A DNA stretch of 64,000 nt from Verrucomicrobiota bacterium (GTDB lineage: Bacteria > Verrucomicrobiota > Verrucomicrobiia > Limisphaerales > J093), in contig JADJWF010000004.1 in the NCBI GenBank assembly GCA_016716505.1, forward strand, positions 372,001 to 436,000, written 5' to 3'. Below the pieces are notes generated by a model. The model was not told the origin of the DNA, ran no database searches, and was given only the letters and a program-made list of their open reading frames with translations. Positions 45,248-54,149 of the stretch are shown here, in pieces. Positions within the stretch are counted from its first letter, which is position 1. Every line of letters starts with the position of its first letter. A program made the position numbers and the translations under genes.

Positions 45248-48200
45248 ATGAGAGGACTGCTGTTGAGTTTGGGACGCGGTTGGCTGTGGGCGGCGCTGTC
45301 GGGATCGCTCCTCGCCCAGCCCAGGATCAACGAGTTCCTCGCCGCGAACCATTCGATCGCTCCCGACAACGCGGATTTCGAGGATTACTCGGACTGGATC
45401 GAGTTGCACAATCCGGGACCGTCCGAGGCCTCTCTGGCGGGGCATTTTCTGACGGACGATCTGGATCAGCCGCTGAAGTGGGCTTTCCCGAAGCGGGCCA
45501 CCATCCCTGCCGGCGGCTACCTGCTGGTGCGCGCAGACGGCTGGGATGCGGCGCCGGGTGAAACGCATCTCCGCGGCTACTGGCCCTGGGGCAGCACCTT
45601 CCAAACCCGCCGCTACCACGCGAGTTTCAAGCTCAGTGCCGAGGGAGAGGTCATCGGCCTCTTCCGCATGGAAGGTTCCCCTCGGGAGATCGTTTTGATC
45701 TCGCCGGGCAGTGAGTGGCGCTACCGCGATCTCGGGTCCGATCCGGGGCCGGATTGGATGGCGGTGACTTACGACGATTCGGGATGGTCGGCAGGGGCGG
45801 CGCCTTTGGGCTACGGAGGCGCGGGAGTGGCGACCCAGGTGAGCTTTGGCTCCGATTCCCAGCGAAAGTATCCCGCCACCCACTTTCGGCGGACTTTTCA
45901 GGTCGCCAACCCCGCCCAACTTGGGGCCATCCGCTTTCGGGTGTTGGTGGACGATGGCGCGGTCTTTTACCTGAACGGCGTCGAGGTCGGCCGCCTGCGG
46001 ATGCCCGCTGGCTCCCTCGGGCATACCAATTACGCGGTGGAGCATCCGCCGCGAGAGGGTGTCTTCGAGGCGTTCGAACTTCCGCGAGAGGCTTTCCGCG
46101 CGGGGACGAATGTGCTGGCGGTGGCCGTCCATCAGGTTTCGGGTTCCAGTTCAGACCTGGCATGGGACGCCGAACTGGTGGCCGATGAATTCGCGGGTCA
46201 GCCCGTCCGGGTGGATGCGGTCGAGTTCGGGCCCCAGACGGCGGACGTTTCCTACGGTCGCAATGCTTCCGGGGGGTGGTCGTTTTTTGGTTTCCCCACG
46301 CCCGGGGAGGCCAACCGGGGTGAACCGTTGACCGAGCTGAAACCAGCGCCGGCGGTGGAAGCGTCGCTGGCGAGCGGCTTCCTACCCGGGCCGGCCGTGG
46401 TCGAGCTCAATGCGCCGCCGGGGGCGGAGATCCGCTACACGTTGGGCGGAGGAGTGCCTGGTCCCGCGTCCCCCATTTACCGCCAGCCCCTCTCGGTTAC
46501 CAATACCACGGTGCTTCGCGCCCGCGCACTGTTGCCCGGGCACATTCCGGGGCCGGTGCTCACCCGCACGTACTTCATCGGCGAGCCGGCGGACCGGGCC
46601 TTGCCGGTCATTTCCCTGGTGGCGGATCCGGAAACGTTGTTTGGCGATGAGATTGGCATTTACGAGAATCAGACTCCGTATCCCTACAAAGGCCGCGAGA
46701 TTCCCGCGTGGGTGGAGTTTTTCGAGCCGGGCGGCGTGCCGGGGTTTTCGGTGGGGTGCGGGGTGCGGATTGGTGGCGAGAACATCTGGCGATTCGCCCA
46801 AAAGCCCCTGAATCTGCACCTGCGGGACCGGTACGGGGATGAGCTGATTGCCTATCAGGTCTTTCCCGACGAACCGGTCGGCTTCTTCGGGCGACTCAAC
46901 CTGCGGAACGGGGGGGACAACTGGGATCGCGACATGCTGCGGGACGCGCTGATGGCCCGTCTGCTCCGCGATCGAACCGAGAATGACCTCTCGTCCTATC
47001 GTCCCGGCGTCGTCTTTGTGAACGGTCGCTACTGGGGCATCCACAACCTGCGCAAGCAGTTTGATCCGGTCTTCTTTGCCCAGGAGCATCACCTGGCCGA
47101 GGGCACGTACGATCTGGTGCAGTACGCCCACAACGAGATGGGCGTGACGACGCTCATGGCCGAGATCGGGAACACGGAGAGCTACGAGGCGTTCCACGAT
47201 TTTTACACGACGCACGACCTTCGCGCACCCACCAACTATGCCGCCGTGGCGATGATGATGGACGTGGACTCGTTCATTGATCAGGTGGTGGTCAATGACT
47301 TCGGCATGAACACGAGTTGGGGCCACAACCGGGAGTTTTGGCGGGCGCGCGCCCCCGGGGCCCGATGGCGCTGGAACGTGCCGGACTTGGATCGTTGTTT
47401 TGTGGCCGGCAATGTGCGCAGTTCCTTGATTGACGATTTCCGCGCCAGTTACCCGTTGTTCCAGGCCCTCGACGACAATCCGGATTTCGTTGACCGCCTC
47501 TTGCAACGGTACGCCGCACACGTCGCCAGCACCTTCCACCCGGAGCGGGTGATCGCCATGCTGGACACGCTCGCGGCAGAGGTGGAAGGGGAGATTCCCC
47601 GACACATCGCCCGCTGGGCGGCGGAAGGTGGAATGGCCTCTGTGGCCGCGCGCCAGGCGTATCTCGAGGAGATCAAGAGCTTTGCCCGCGCGCGCCCGGG
47701 CCATGCCCTGAGCCGGCTCGAGTCGGAACTGAACGTCCGCCGAGGGCTCGCCCGGCTGACGCTGACGTTGACTCCTCCCGACGGCGGCAGGGTCCTGGTG
47801 GCGGGCGTTCCGCTCCTGCCCGAAGTGGGCCTCGCGGTGGACTTGTTTCGCGATACGCCGGTGGAGCTGATCGCCGAGCCGGCTCCCGGTTTCGAGTTCG
47901 CGGGCTGGAGCAGCGGTGATTCCGATCTGAATCGGCGGCTCGTGTTGAGCGGGGATCTCTCGCTGACGGCCAATTTCCGTCCCGGCGCAGAAACCGTTCT
48001 GCCGCCGGTGATCGCCAGCGACACGACCTTGACGGCGGCGGGGTCGCCTTATTCGGCTCAAGGAGAGGTGGTGGTGGCGCCCGGAGTGACGCTGAGGATT
48101 GAAGCAGGGGTGAAGGTTCGAATGCCTCCCGGCGCGGGGATCCGGGTTCACGGTGCGCTGCTGGCCCTCGGTACGGCGTCGGAGCCGATCGAGTTTGGCG

Positions 48201-50473
48201 GGCGGGGCGATCGAGCCTGGGGCAACCTCAGTTTCGTCAATGCCACGGCGGTTTCGCGACTCTCGCACGTCGTTGTCCGTGGCGCCGGCGCGAGCCGGTT
48301 TGATCCGGTGAACCTTCGGGCGGCGGTGTCTGCCTACCGTTCCCACCTGGTGATCGAGGACGCGGAGATCGCGGCGCCGCTGCCGATCTTCGCGCGTTTC
48401 GGTGCGACCGAGGTGCGACGGAGCCGGATTTACGTCGGCTTTTCGGGCGACGGGATCAACGTCAAGTCCGGGGTGGGCATCGTCGAGGATTGCTCCTTTA
48501 CCGGGGCCGCAACCCCGGACACCGACGCGATTGACTTTGACGGTGTCACCGACGGCGTCATCCGCGGCAACCGCATCTACGGGCTTCAGGGTGTGAACAG
48601 CGACGGCATTGACGTCGGCGAGGCGTGTCAGAACCTGGTGGTGATCAGCAACCGGATCTTCCATGTGGCCGACAAGGGCATCTCGGTGGGGCAGGCCTCG
48701 GAGGTGCGGGTGGAGCGCAACCTGATCGTCAACTGCGGATATGGGGTTGCGGTCAAGGACGCAGGCAGCCGGGCCCTGGTCAACCAAAACACCTTCGCCC
48801 GCAACCAGGTGGGAGTGGGCGCGTTTGAGAAGAACGCGGGGCGGGGAGGCGGAACGGCGTGGGTCACCCAGTGCATCTTCTCGCGTTCCAAGGTCGCCCC
48901 GATTCTGGTGGATCAACGGTCGCAGATGCACGTGAGCTTTTGCCTTTCCGACACGCTGGCGTTGGCTGGCGAGGGAAACCTGCTGGCCGATCCGCAGTTT
49001 GTGGATCCCGGAAACTACGACTTCTCCCTGGCGCCCGGTTCTCCGGCGCGCGACGCCGGCGATCCCGCGCAGCCGGCCGATCCTGACGGCTCCCGCGCCG
49101 ACTTGGGAGCGTACTATGTCTTCGCACCGGACGACTATCCCTACCTTGCCCCGAACGTCGTGGTCATCAACGAGGTCATGGCCCATTCGCCGGACGGCTT
49201 GCCCGACTGGATCGAACTGTACAACCAGAGCGCTCGCCCGCTCGATCTGGGGGGCTGGTTCCTGAGTGACAGCGCCACCTCGCCGCAGAAATACCGCATC
49301 GCGCCGGGCACCATTCTGCCCGGACATGGTTACCTCGTGTTTTGGGAAGATCGGCATTTCGGGGCGGGCAGCGGGGATCCCGGCGCGCTGATACCTTTTG
49401 CCCTGAGCGAGAATGGTGACTCGGTTCATTTGCTCGGCCCCAGCGACGGAGTGCGGCCGGATTACGTCGAGGTGGAGGACTTCGGGGCTTCGGAGGGTGG
49501 CGTCAGCATTGGCCGCTACTACAAGGCCAGCACGCGAACCTACAACTTCGTGGCGATGGCGCGCCCCACGCCGGGCGCGACGAACAGCGAACCCCGGGTC
49601 GGCCCGGTGGTGATCAGCGAGATCATGTACCATCCGCCCGCGGCCGATGCCGAGTACCTCGAGTTGATCAACATCTCCGACCGGCCCGTGACGTTGTGGG
49701 ACCCGGACCGCAATGCGCCGTGGGCCTTCACCCGGGGCATTACCCATCTATTCCCGAGGTCTCCGCCGATCACTCTGGCGGCCGGGGAACGCCTCCTCCT
49801 GGTGAAGAACGCCGAGGTCTTCCAACGGACCTATCGCCCGCCGGCCGGAGTCCGGGTCACCCAGTGGGCCGGGGGCGCCCTCGACAACGCCGGGGAAACG
49901 CTCGAACTGGCGAAACCCGGGGACACCGACGAACTCGGCGTTCGGCGGTATATCCGGGTGGACCGTGTGGACTACTCGGACGCCCCGCCGTGGCCCGTCG
50001 GGCCGGATGGCGGGGGCACTTCATTGGTGCGCGTGCGGGAGAGGGCTTACGGCAACGACGTCGCCAACTGGGCGGAGGCCGATCCGACGCCCGGGGGCAA
50101 CGGCTACCAGTACTGGGCGGCGAGCTTCGCCTGGTGGCCAACCCAGGCAGGGGTCGAGGCGGATCCGGATGGTGACGGACTGGCCAACGGTCTGGAGTAC
50201 GCCCTGGGGACGGATCCCCTGGTTCCTTCTCGACTCAACTGGCGGCTGCGATTCCTCGAGGGCGACGTCGAGGTTGCGTTCCAACTGGCGGGACGGCGGC
50301 CCGAAATAATGGGCTTCATCGAACGAACGGACCAAGTCTCGCCAGCCCGTTGGACTCGTCTGCCCGTGACCTTAACCGGAGCCGGTCCCGGCGGGTACGA
50401 AGTGACCGCGCGCGCCCCGCGCCAAGAGCCCTTGGGATTGTTCCGACTGGGCGTCGAGTGGTTGAATCCCTGA
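45248..50473 (+). CDS. Giant exported CotH/lamin-tail/beta-helix protein
   Basis: The 1741-residue protein has a signal peptide (MRGLLLSLGRGWLWAALSGS, cleaved near LLAQ). Domains in order: a lamin-tail domain (24-125, 'RINEFLAANHSIAPDN'), a beta-sandwich with 'TNVLAVAVHQVSGSSSDLAW' (to about 310), a CotH-type kinase-like region (about 450-835; 'VRIGGENIWRFAQKPLNLHL', 'GVVFVNGRYWGIHNLRKQFD'), a parallel beta-helix (about 950-1270; repeated 'DGVIRGNRIYG'-type rungs), then lamin-tail domains 2 (from about 1304, 'VVINEVMAHSPDGLPDWIEL') and 3 (from about 1455, 'VVISEIMYHPPAADAEYLEL'), and a C-terminal 'DPDGDGLANGLEYALGTDPL' motif. It probably builds a surface layer. The ATG at 45248 starts the signal peptide. 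Confidence 0.85.
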   Translation: MRGLLLSLGRGWLWAALSGSLLAQPRINEFLAANHSIAPDNADFEDYSDWIELHNPGPSEASLAGHFLTDDLDQPLKWAFPKRATIPAGGYLLVRADGWDAAPGETHLRGYWPWGSTFQTRRYHASFKLSAEGEVIGLFRMEGSPREIVLISPGSEWRYRDLGSDPGPDWMAVTYDDSGWSAGAAPLGYGGAGVATQVSFGSDSQRKYPATHFRRTFQVANPAQLGAIRFRVLVDDGAVFYLNGVEVGRLRMPAGSLGHTNYAVEHPPREGVFEAFELPREAFRAGTNVLAVAVHQVSGSSSDLAWDAELVADEFAGQPVRVDAVEFGPQTADVSYGRNASGGWSFFGFPTPGEANRGEPLTELKPAPAVEASLASGFLPGPAVVELNAPPGAEIRYTLGGGVPGPASPIYRQPLSVTNTTVLRARALLPGHIPGPVLTRTYFIGEPADRALPVISLVADPETLFGDEIGIYENQTPYPYKGREIPAWVEFFEPGGVPGFSVGCGVRIGGENIWRFAQKPLNLHLRDRYGDELIAYQVFPDEPVGFFGRLNLRNGGDNWDRDMLRDALMARLLRDRTENDLSSYRPGVVFVNGRYWGIHNLRKQFDPVFFAQEHHLAEGTYDLVQYAHNEMGVTTLMAEIGNTESYEAFHDFYTTHDLRAPTNYAAVAMMMDVDSFIDQVVVNDFGMNTSWGHNREFWRARAPGARWRWNVPDLDRCFVAGNVRSSLIDDFRASYPLFQALDDNPDFVDRLLQRYAAHVASTFHPERVIAMLDTLAAEVEGEIPRHIARWAAEGGMASVAARQAYLEEIKSFARARPGHALSRLESELNVRRGLARLTLTLTPPDGGRVLVAGVPLLPEVGLAVDLFRDTPVELIAEPAPGFEFAGWSSGDSDLNRRLVLSGDLSLTANFRPGAETVLPPVIASDTTLTAAGSPYSAQGEVVVAPGVTLRIEAGVKVRMPPGAGIRVHGALLALGTASEPIEFGGRGDRAWGNLSFVNATAVSRLSHVVVRGAGASRFDPVNLRAAVSAYRSHLVIEDAEIAAPLPIFARFGATEVRRSRIYVGFSGDGINVKSGVGIVEDCSFTGAATPDTDAIDFDGVTDGVIRGNRIYGLQGVNSDGIDVGEACQNLVVISNRIFHVADKGISVGQASEVRVERNLIVNCGYGVAVKDAGSRALVNQNTFARNQVGVGAFEKNAGRGGGTAWVTQCIFSRSKVAPILVDQRSQMHVSFCLSDTLALAGEGNLLADPQFVDPGNYDFSLAPGSPARDAGDPAQPADPDGSRADLGAYYVFAPDDYPYLAPNVVVINEVMAHSPDGLPDWIELYNQSARPLDLGGWFLSDSATSPQKYRIAPGTILPGHGYLVFWEDRHFGAGSGDPGALIPFALSENGDSVHLLGPSDGVRPDYVEVEDFGASEGGVSIGRYYKASTRTYNFVAMARPTPGATNSEPRVGPVVISEIMYHPPAADAEYLELINISDRPVTLWDPDRNAPWAFTRGITHLFPRSPPITLAAGERLLLVKNAEVFQRTYRPPAGVRVTQWAGGALDNAGETLELAKPGDTDELGVRRYIRVDRVDYSDAPPWPVGPDGGGTSLVRVRERAYGNDVANWAEADPTPGGNGYQYWAASFAWWPTQAGVEADPDGDGLANGLEYALGTDPLVPSRLNWRLRFLEGDVEVAFQLAGRRPEIMGFIERTDQVSPARWTRLPVTLTGAGPGGYEVTARAPRQEPLGLFRLGVEWLNP

Positions 50474-50559
50474 AAGTCTTGGGCCGTGGACGGGCGGTTC
50501 GTTCGGAGCCGTCGCGAAGCCGGACTTGCCCTTGGAGCGGCTTGCGCCAAAGTGCCCGC

Positions 50560-52563
50560 ATGTTCCACTTGGGCCGTTTCGTTTCTGCCGCCGTGATCGC
50601 GTGGGCCTCGCTGTTTGAAGTGGTTCAGGTCAGACCGGCCGACTCGGACTCGTGGCCAGACGTGGGCAGCGACGCGCTGGCGGCATACTTCCGGGCGGAG
50701 ACGGAGCGATTGGAAGCGGCGTGTCGCGCGCGGCTCTCGGTTTCCCGGGAAGAATGGCTCCGCAGGGCCGCGAACGACCGCCGGCAGTTATTGGACATGC
50801 TCGGACTCGACCCACTGCCGGCTCGGGGCGACCTGCGGGCGACCGTCACTGGCCGGCTTGATCACCCGGACTTCACGGTCGAGAAACTCCACTTCCAGTC
50901 CCTGCCCGGCTTGTACGTGACGGCGAATCTGTACCTGCCCCGCGGGTTGCCCCGGCCCGCGCCGGCGATCCTCTACGTGTGCGGCCACACGCCGGTGAAG
51001 ACCAACGGCGTGAGTTGCGGCAACAAGACGGCGTACCAGCACCACGGCATCTGGTTCGCCCGGAACGGCTACGTGTGCCTCGTGATGGACACGATTCAAC
51101 TCGGGGAGATCGAAGGGCTGCACCACGGGACGTACCGGGAGGGGATGTGGTGGTGGAACGTGAAGGGCTTCACGCCGGCCGGGGTCGAGGCGTGGAACGG
51201 CATCCGCGCGCTCGACTACCTCGAGTCCCGGCCCGAGGTGGATCGCCAGCGTCTCGGGATGACCGGTCGCTCGGGCGGCGGCTCGTACACGTGGACGGTT
51301 GCGGCGCTCGACGAGCGCGTGCGTGCGGCCGCGCCCGTGGCGGGGATTACGGACCTGCGGAATCAGGTGGTGGACGGCTGTGTGGAAGGCCACTGCGACT
51401 GCATGTTCTTTGTGAACACGTACCGGTGGGATTTCCCGCAAGTGGCCGCCCTGATCGCGCCCCGCCCGCTGCTGGTCGTCAATACGGACAGCGATTCCAT
51501 CTTCCCGCTGGATGGTGTGGTGCGGCTGCACGCGCAGGTCCGCGGGGTGTACGCGGCGTGGGGCGAGGCCGGGAAGCTCGGACTGGTGATTGGCCCGGGT
51601 GGTCACCACGACACGCAGGACCTGCAAGTTCCGGTCCTGCGCTGGTTCAACCGGCACCTGAAAGGGGAAGACCCGCCCGTGTCCACTGCGGCCGAGAGGC
51701 TCTTCGATCCGCTGGCACTGCGCGTTTTCGATGCACTGCCAGCCGACCAGATCAACACCCGCATTCATGAGCTGTGGGGAGGGCAGCCCGTCGAGGAGCC
51801 GGCTCCCGACCTGACCAGCCGACTGCGAACGCGGGCTTTCGCGGGCTGGCCGGAATCGCCGGACCCGCCTTCTCCGCGGCTCGTGTCCCGGTCGGTTGAG
51901 GATGGCCTGCTTCTTGGTCTGTGGGAATTCACCAGCCAGCCGTATGTGACCCTGCCGCTGTTCGTCGTCGAGCCCGCGGCGGGCGCGTTGCCGCAAACGG
52001 ACTGCCGGGTGCTGGACGAAGCCGACTGGCGGCGGTGGGCGGCCGTGCTCGGCCGGCGTGCCCCTCGATTGACCAATTCGATTCCCGACCTGGTGGCAAC
52101 GTCCGACGCGGCGACGGAGGAAGACTTTGCGGCACTGCTTGCGTCGGCCCGCGAAAGCCGTCGCCGCCTCGCCTGGTTGCTGCCGCGCGGGGTCGGCCCC
52201 ACGGCCTGGCAGGTGGATGCCCGCAAAGACGTGCAAATCCGGCGACGTTTCATGCTGCTGGGGCAGACCCTCGAGGGGATGCGGGTCTGGGATATCCGGC
52301 AGGGTGTGCGGTCGTTGCAGGCGCGGGACGACCGCCGGGATTTTCGCGTGACGCTCAAGGCCCACGGCCCGATGGCGGTGAACGCGCTCTACGCCAGCTT
52401 GTTCGAGCCGGCGGTCTCGGCCCTGGAATTGACCGCGCTGCCGGCATCGCACCGCGATGGTCCGGACTACCTCAACGTGCTGAACATCACCGATCTTCCG
52501 GCGGTTGTGGCCCACGCGCGTCAGCTCGGCCTCTCCGTCCGGGACGGAGCCGTCGCGCCCTGA
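50560..52563 (+). CDS. Exported alpha/beta hydrolase (acetylxylan-esterase-like)
   Basis: The 667-residue protein has a short hydrophobic N-terminus (MFHLGRFVSAAVIAWASLFE). The alpha/beta-hydrolase domain (about residues 100-380) shows a serine nucleophile in GMTGRSGGGSYTWTVAAL, an acid in 'NTDSDSIFPLDG', and His in 'IGPGGHHDT'. A Cys pair in 'VEGHCDCMFF' is notable. The remaining 290 residues form a C-terminal beta domain also seen in Verrucomicrobia acetylxylan esterases and dienelactone-hydrolase relatives. The true ester substrate is unknown. It starts 87 bases after the CotH-type gene, with no terminator between, so it may be cotranscribed. Confidence 0.8.
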   Translation: MFHLGRFVSAAVIAWASLFEVVQVRPADSDSWPDVGSDALAAYFRAETERLEAACRARLSVSREEWLRRAANDRRQLLDMLGLDPLPARGDLRATVTGRLDHPDFTVEKLHFQSLPGLYVTANLYLPRGLPRPAPAILYVCGHTPVKTNGVSCGNKTAYQHHGIWFARNGYVCLVMDTIQLGEIEGLHHGTYREGMWWWNVKGFTPAGVEAWNGIRALDYLESRPEVDRQRLGMTGRSGGGSYTWTVAALDERVRAAAPVAGITDLRNQVVDGCVEGHCDCMFFVNTYRWDFPQVAALIAPRPLLVVNTDSDSIFPLDGVVRLHAQVRGVYAAWGEAGKLGLVIGPGGHHDTQDLQVPVLRWFNRHLKGEDPPVSTAAERLFDPLALRVFDALPADQINTRIHELWGGQPVEEPAPDLTSRLRTRAFAGWPESPDPPSPRLVSRSVEDGLLLGLWEFTSQPYVTLPLFVVEPAAGALPQTDCRVLDEADWRRWAAVLGRRAPRLTNSIPDLVATSDAATEEDFAALLASARESRRRLAWLLPRGVGPTAWQVDARKDVQIRRRFMLLGQTLEGMRVWDIRQGVRSLQARDDRRDFRVTLKAHGPMAVNALYASLFEPAVSALELTALPASHRDGPDYLNVLNITDLPAVVAHARQLGLSVRDGAVAP

Positions 52564-52583
52564 GTCAGGCCGCATTGTGCTGT

Positions 52584-54020
52584 ATGAACCCTCCCGACCA
52601 TCCGTCCGGCAAGCACGCGGGGCTGGCGATCAACCTGGCCGGACTTGGACGGGTCAGCTTGCTGCAGGCGATCGCGCGCAACCCGGAAACGTCCCTGTAC
52701 CAGACCGATCATGAGGGCGTGGTGGTCAAGGTGTTCGACCTCGAATGCGGCCGGCCGGATGAGATCAGCTATGGCCCCTATGCGAACTTTCAGGCCGAGT
52801 TGCACACCTTCGAAGAAATCCAGGCGGTGGAAACCCTCTCGCCCTACGTGCCGCGGTATTTCGGGGCCAACATTGACTACGAGCGCAAGTACGCGTTTAT
52901 CGCGATGGAATTCCTCCACGGGCAGAACCTGCGGTTGTGGGCGGAAGACGCGGCCCACGCGGGCTATGCGGCGGCGCAACTGGACGATCTGCTGCAGTCC
53001 GTGGTCCAGACGTTCTCAATCCTGGACCTGTTTCACCGGCACGGACTGGTTGTCCTGGATTTCAAACCGGACAACGTCATCCGGCTGGCGGACGGGGCGG
53101 TGCGGCTGGTGGATCTCGGGGCGTTTTTCACGCCGCGTCACCGGCGCGATCTGAGTTCGTTTGTCTATGCGGCCACGCCGGATCACGCGGAGGTGGTGAT
53201 TGACGTTTCGAACCTTCAGGCCGGGGTGCCGCCGGCCGTGGCCTCGGATGTCTTCGCCGCCGGCGTGGCGCTGTTCGAGATGGCGACCAGCAACTCGCGG
53301 TTGATGATTGATCCCGCCACCGCCGACGAGATCCTCGCCCAGCCGGCGATGTACCGGTTCCGGGACTCGCAGATTCAGGACGTGTGGAAGGCGTTCCCGC
53401 ACCTGCGCCACGAACTCCCGCTGGTGCAAACCCAGCTCCGCGAGCGCCGGCTGCTGTTTTCCGAGTTGTGGCATCTGCTCAAGGCGTACGTCGCCGCGAA
53501 GGTCCCGGACTGGGAATCGCTCAGCGAGGAGCAACATGCGCAGGTCCTCCTTTCGACGGGCACCACGTTCATCATGGAGCAGTTGCCGCCGGAACTAAGC
53601 TGGCTGGCCGGCCCCATTGCCCGGGCGACCACGCTCCGGAGCTTCCGCGTGGGTTCGATCGCCGAACTCGTCCAACTCCTCGGGAATCCTGCGCCCGACG
53701 AGGTGGTGGCCGACCTGGCGGAGCACAACAGCCTCGTCCGGATGCTGGCCAGCCTCGACCTGCCGGCCGATTGCGTTTGTCGCCCAAACACGTGGGATGT
53801 GCGATGGAACGGCACTGCCGGTCACTGGGCGATTGCCGCGCCGGCGGCCTGCTGGGGACTCGCGGACAACGCTGAATTCGTGTTCCTGCGGCGCGAGTGC
53901 GAAGACGAGGAAGGACACGTCTTCTGGCGCGCGGTGGACGAGTTTGACGCGGACGTCATCAGCGGCCGCCGCCAGAACCTCTCGCGTCTGCGGCAGAACC
54001 ACCAGGCGTGGATTCTCTGA
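52584..54020 (+). CDS. Cytosolic protein-kinase-like protein
   Basis: The 478-residue protein without signal peptide or membrane helix has a eukaryotic-like kinase fold: Lys in 'GVVVKVFDLECG', hinge 'AFIAMEFLHGQNLRLWAED', catalytic loop 'GLVVLDFKPDNVIRLADGAV' (Asp and Asn present, His/Arg of HRD replaced), and DLG in place of DFG ('RLVDLGAFF'). The C-terminal 200 residues are unfamiliar. The altered HRD and DFG make it an atypical kinase or pseudokinase. Start MNPPDHPSGKHAG at 52584, 20 bases after the hydrolase stop, so likely in the same transcript. The substrate is unknown. Confidence 0.78.
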   Translation: MNPPDHPSGKHAGLAINLAGLGRVSLLQAIARNPETSLYQTDHEGVVVKVFDLECGRPDEISYGPYANFQAELHTFEEIQAVETLSPYVPRYFGANIDYERKYAFIAMEFLHGQNLRLWAEDAAHAGYAAAQLDDLLQSVVQTFSILDLFHRHGLVVLDFKPDNVIRLADGAVRLVDLGAFFTPRHRRDLSSFVYAATPDHAEVVIDVSNLQAGVPPAVASDVFAAGVALFEMATSNSRLMIDPATADEILAQPAMYRFRDSQIQDVWKAFPHLRHELPLVQTQLRERRLLFSELWHLLKAYVAAKVPDWESLSEEQHAQVLLSTGTTFIMEQLPPELSWLAGPIARATTLRSFRVGSIAELVQLLGNPAPDEVVADLAEHNSLVRMLASLDLPADCVCRPNTWDVRWNGTAGHWAIAAPAACWGLADNAEFVFLRRECEDEEGHVFWRAVDEFDADVISGRRQNLSRLRQNHQAWIL

Positions 54021-54149
54021 GCGGTTCGGACTCTCGGAGCCGCGCCGGACGGGCTGGCCGCGAACCCGGTGGCGCGACTCTGCACGCTCTCGGCCCCGGC
54101 CGGGCGTCCGCGCTTGCAGCCCCCTCGCCCCAGACCCAAACTCCCTGGC

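Noticed and set aside
46382..49747. 1121-residue minus-strand open frame
   Set aside because: Antisense to the CotH/lamin-tail gene; no recognisable domain or start signal.
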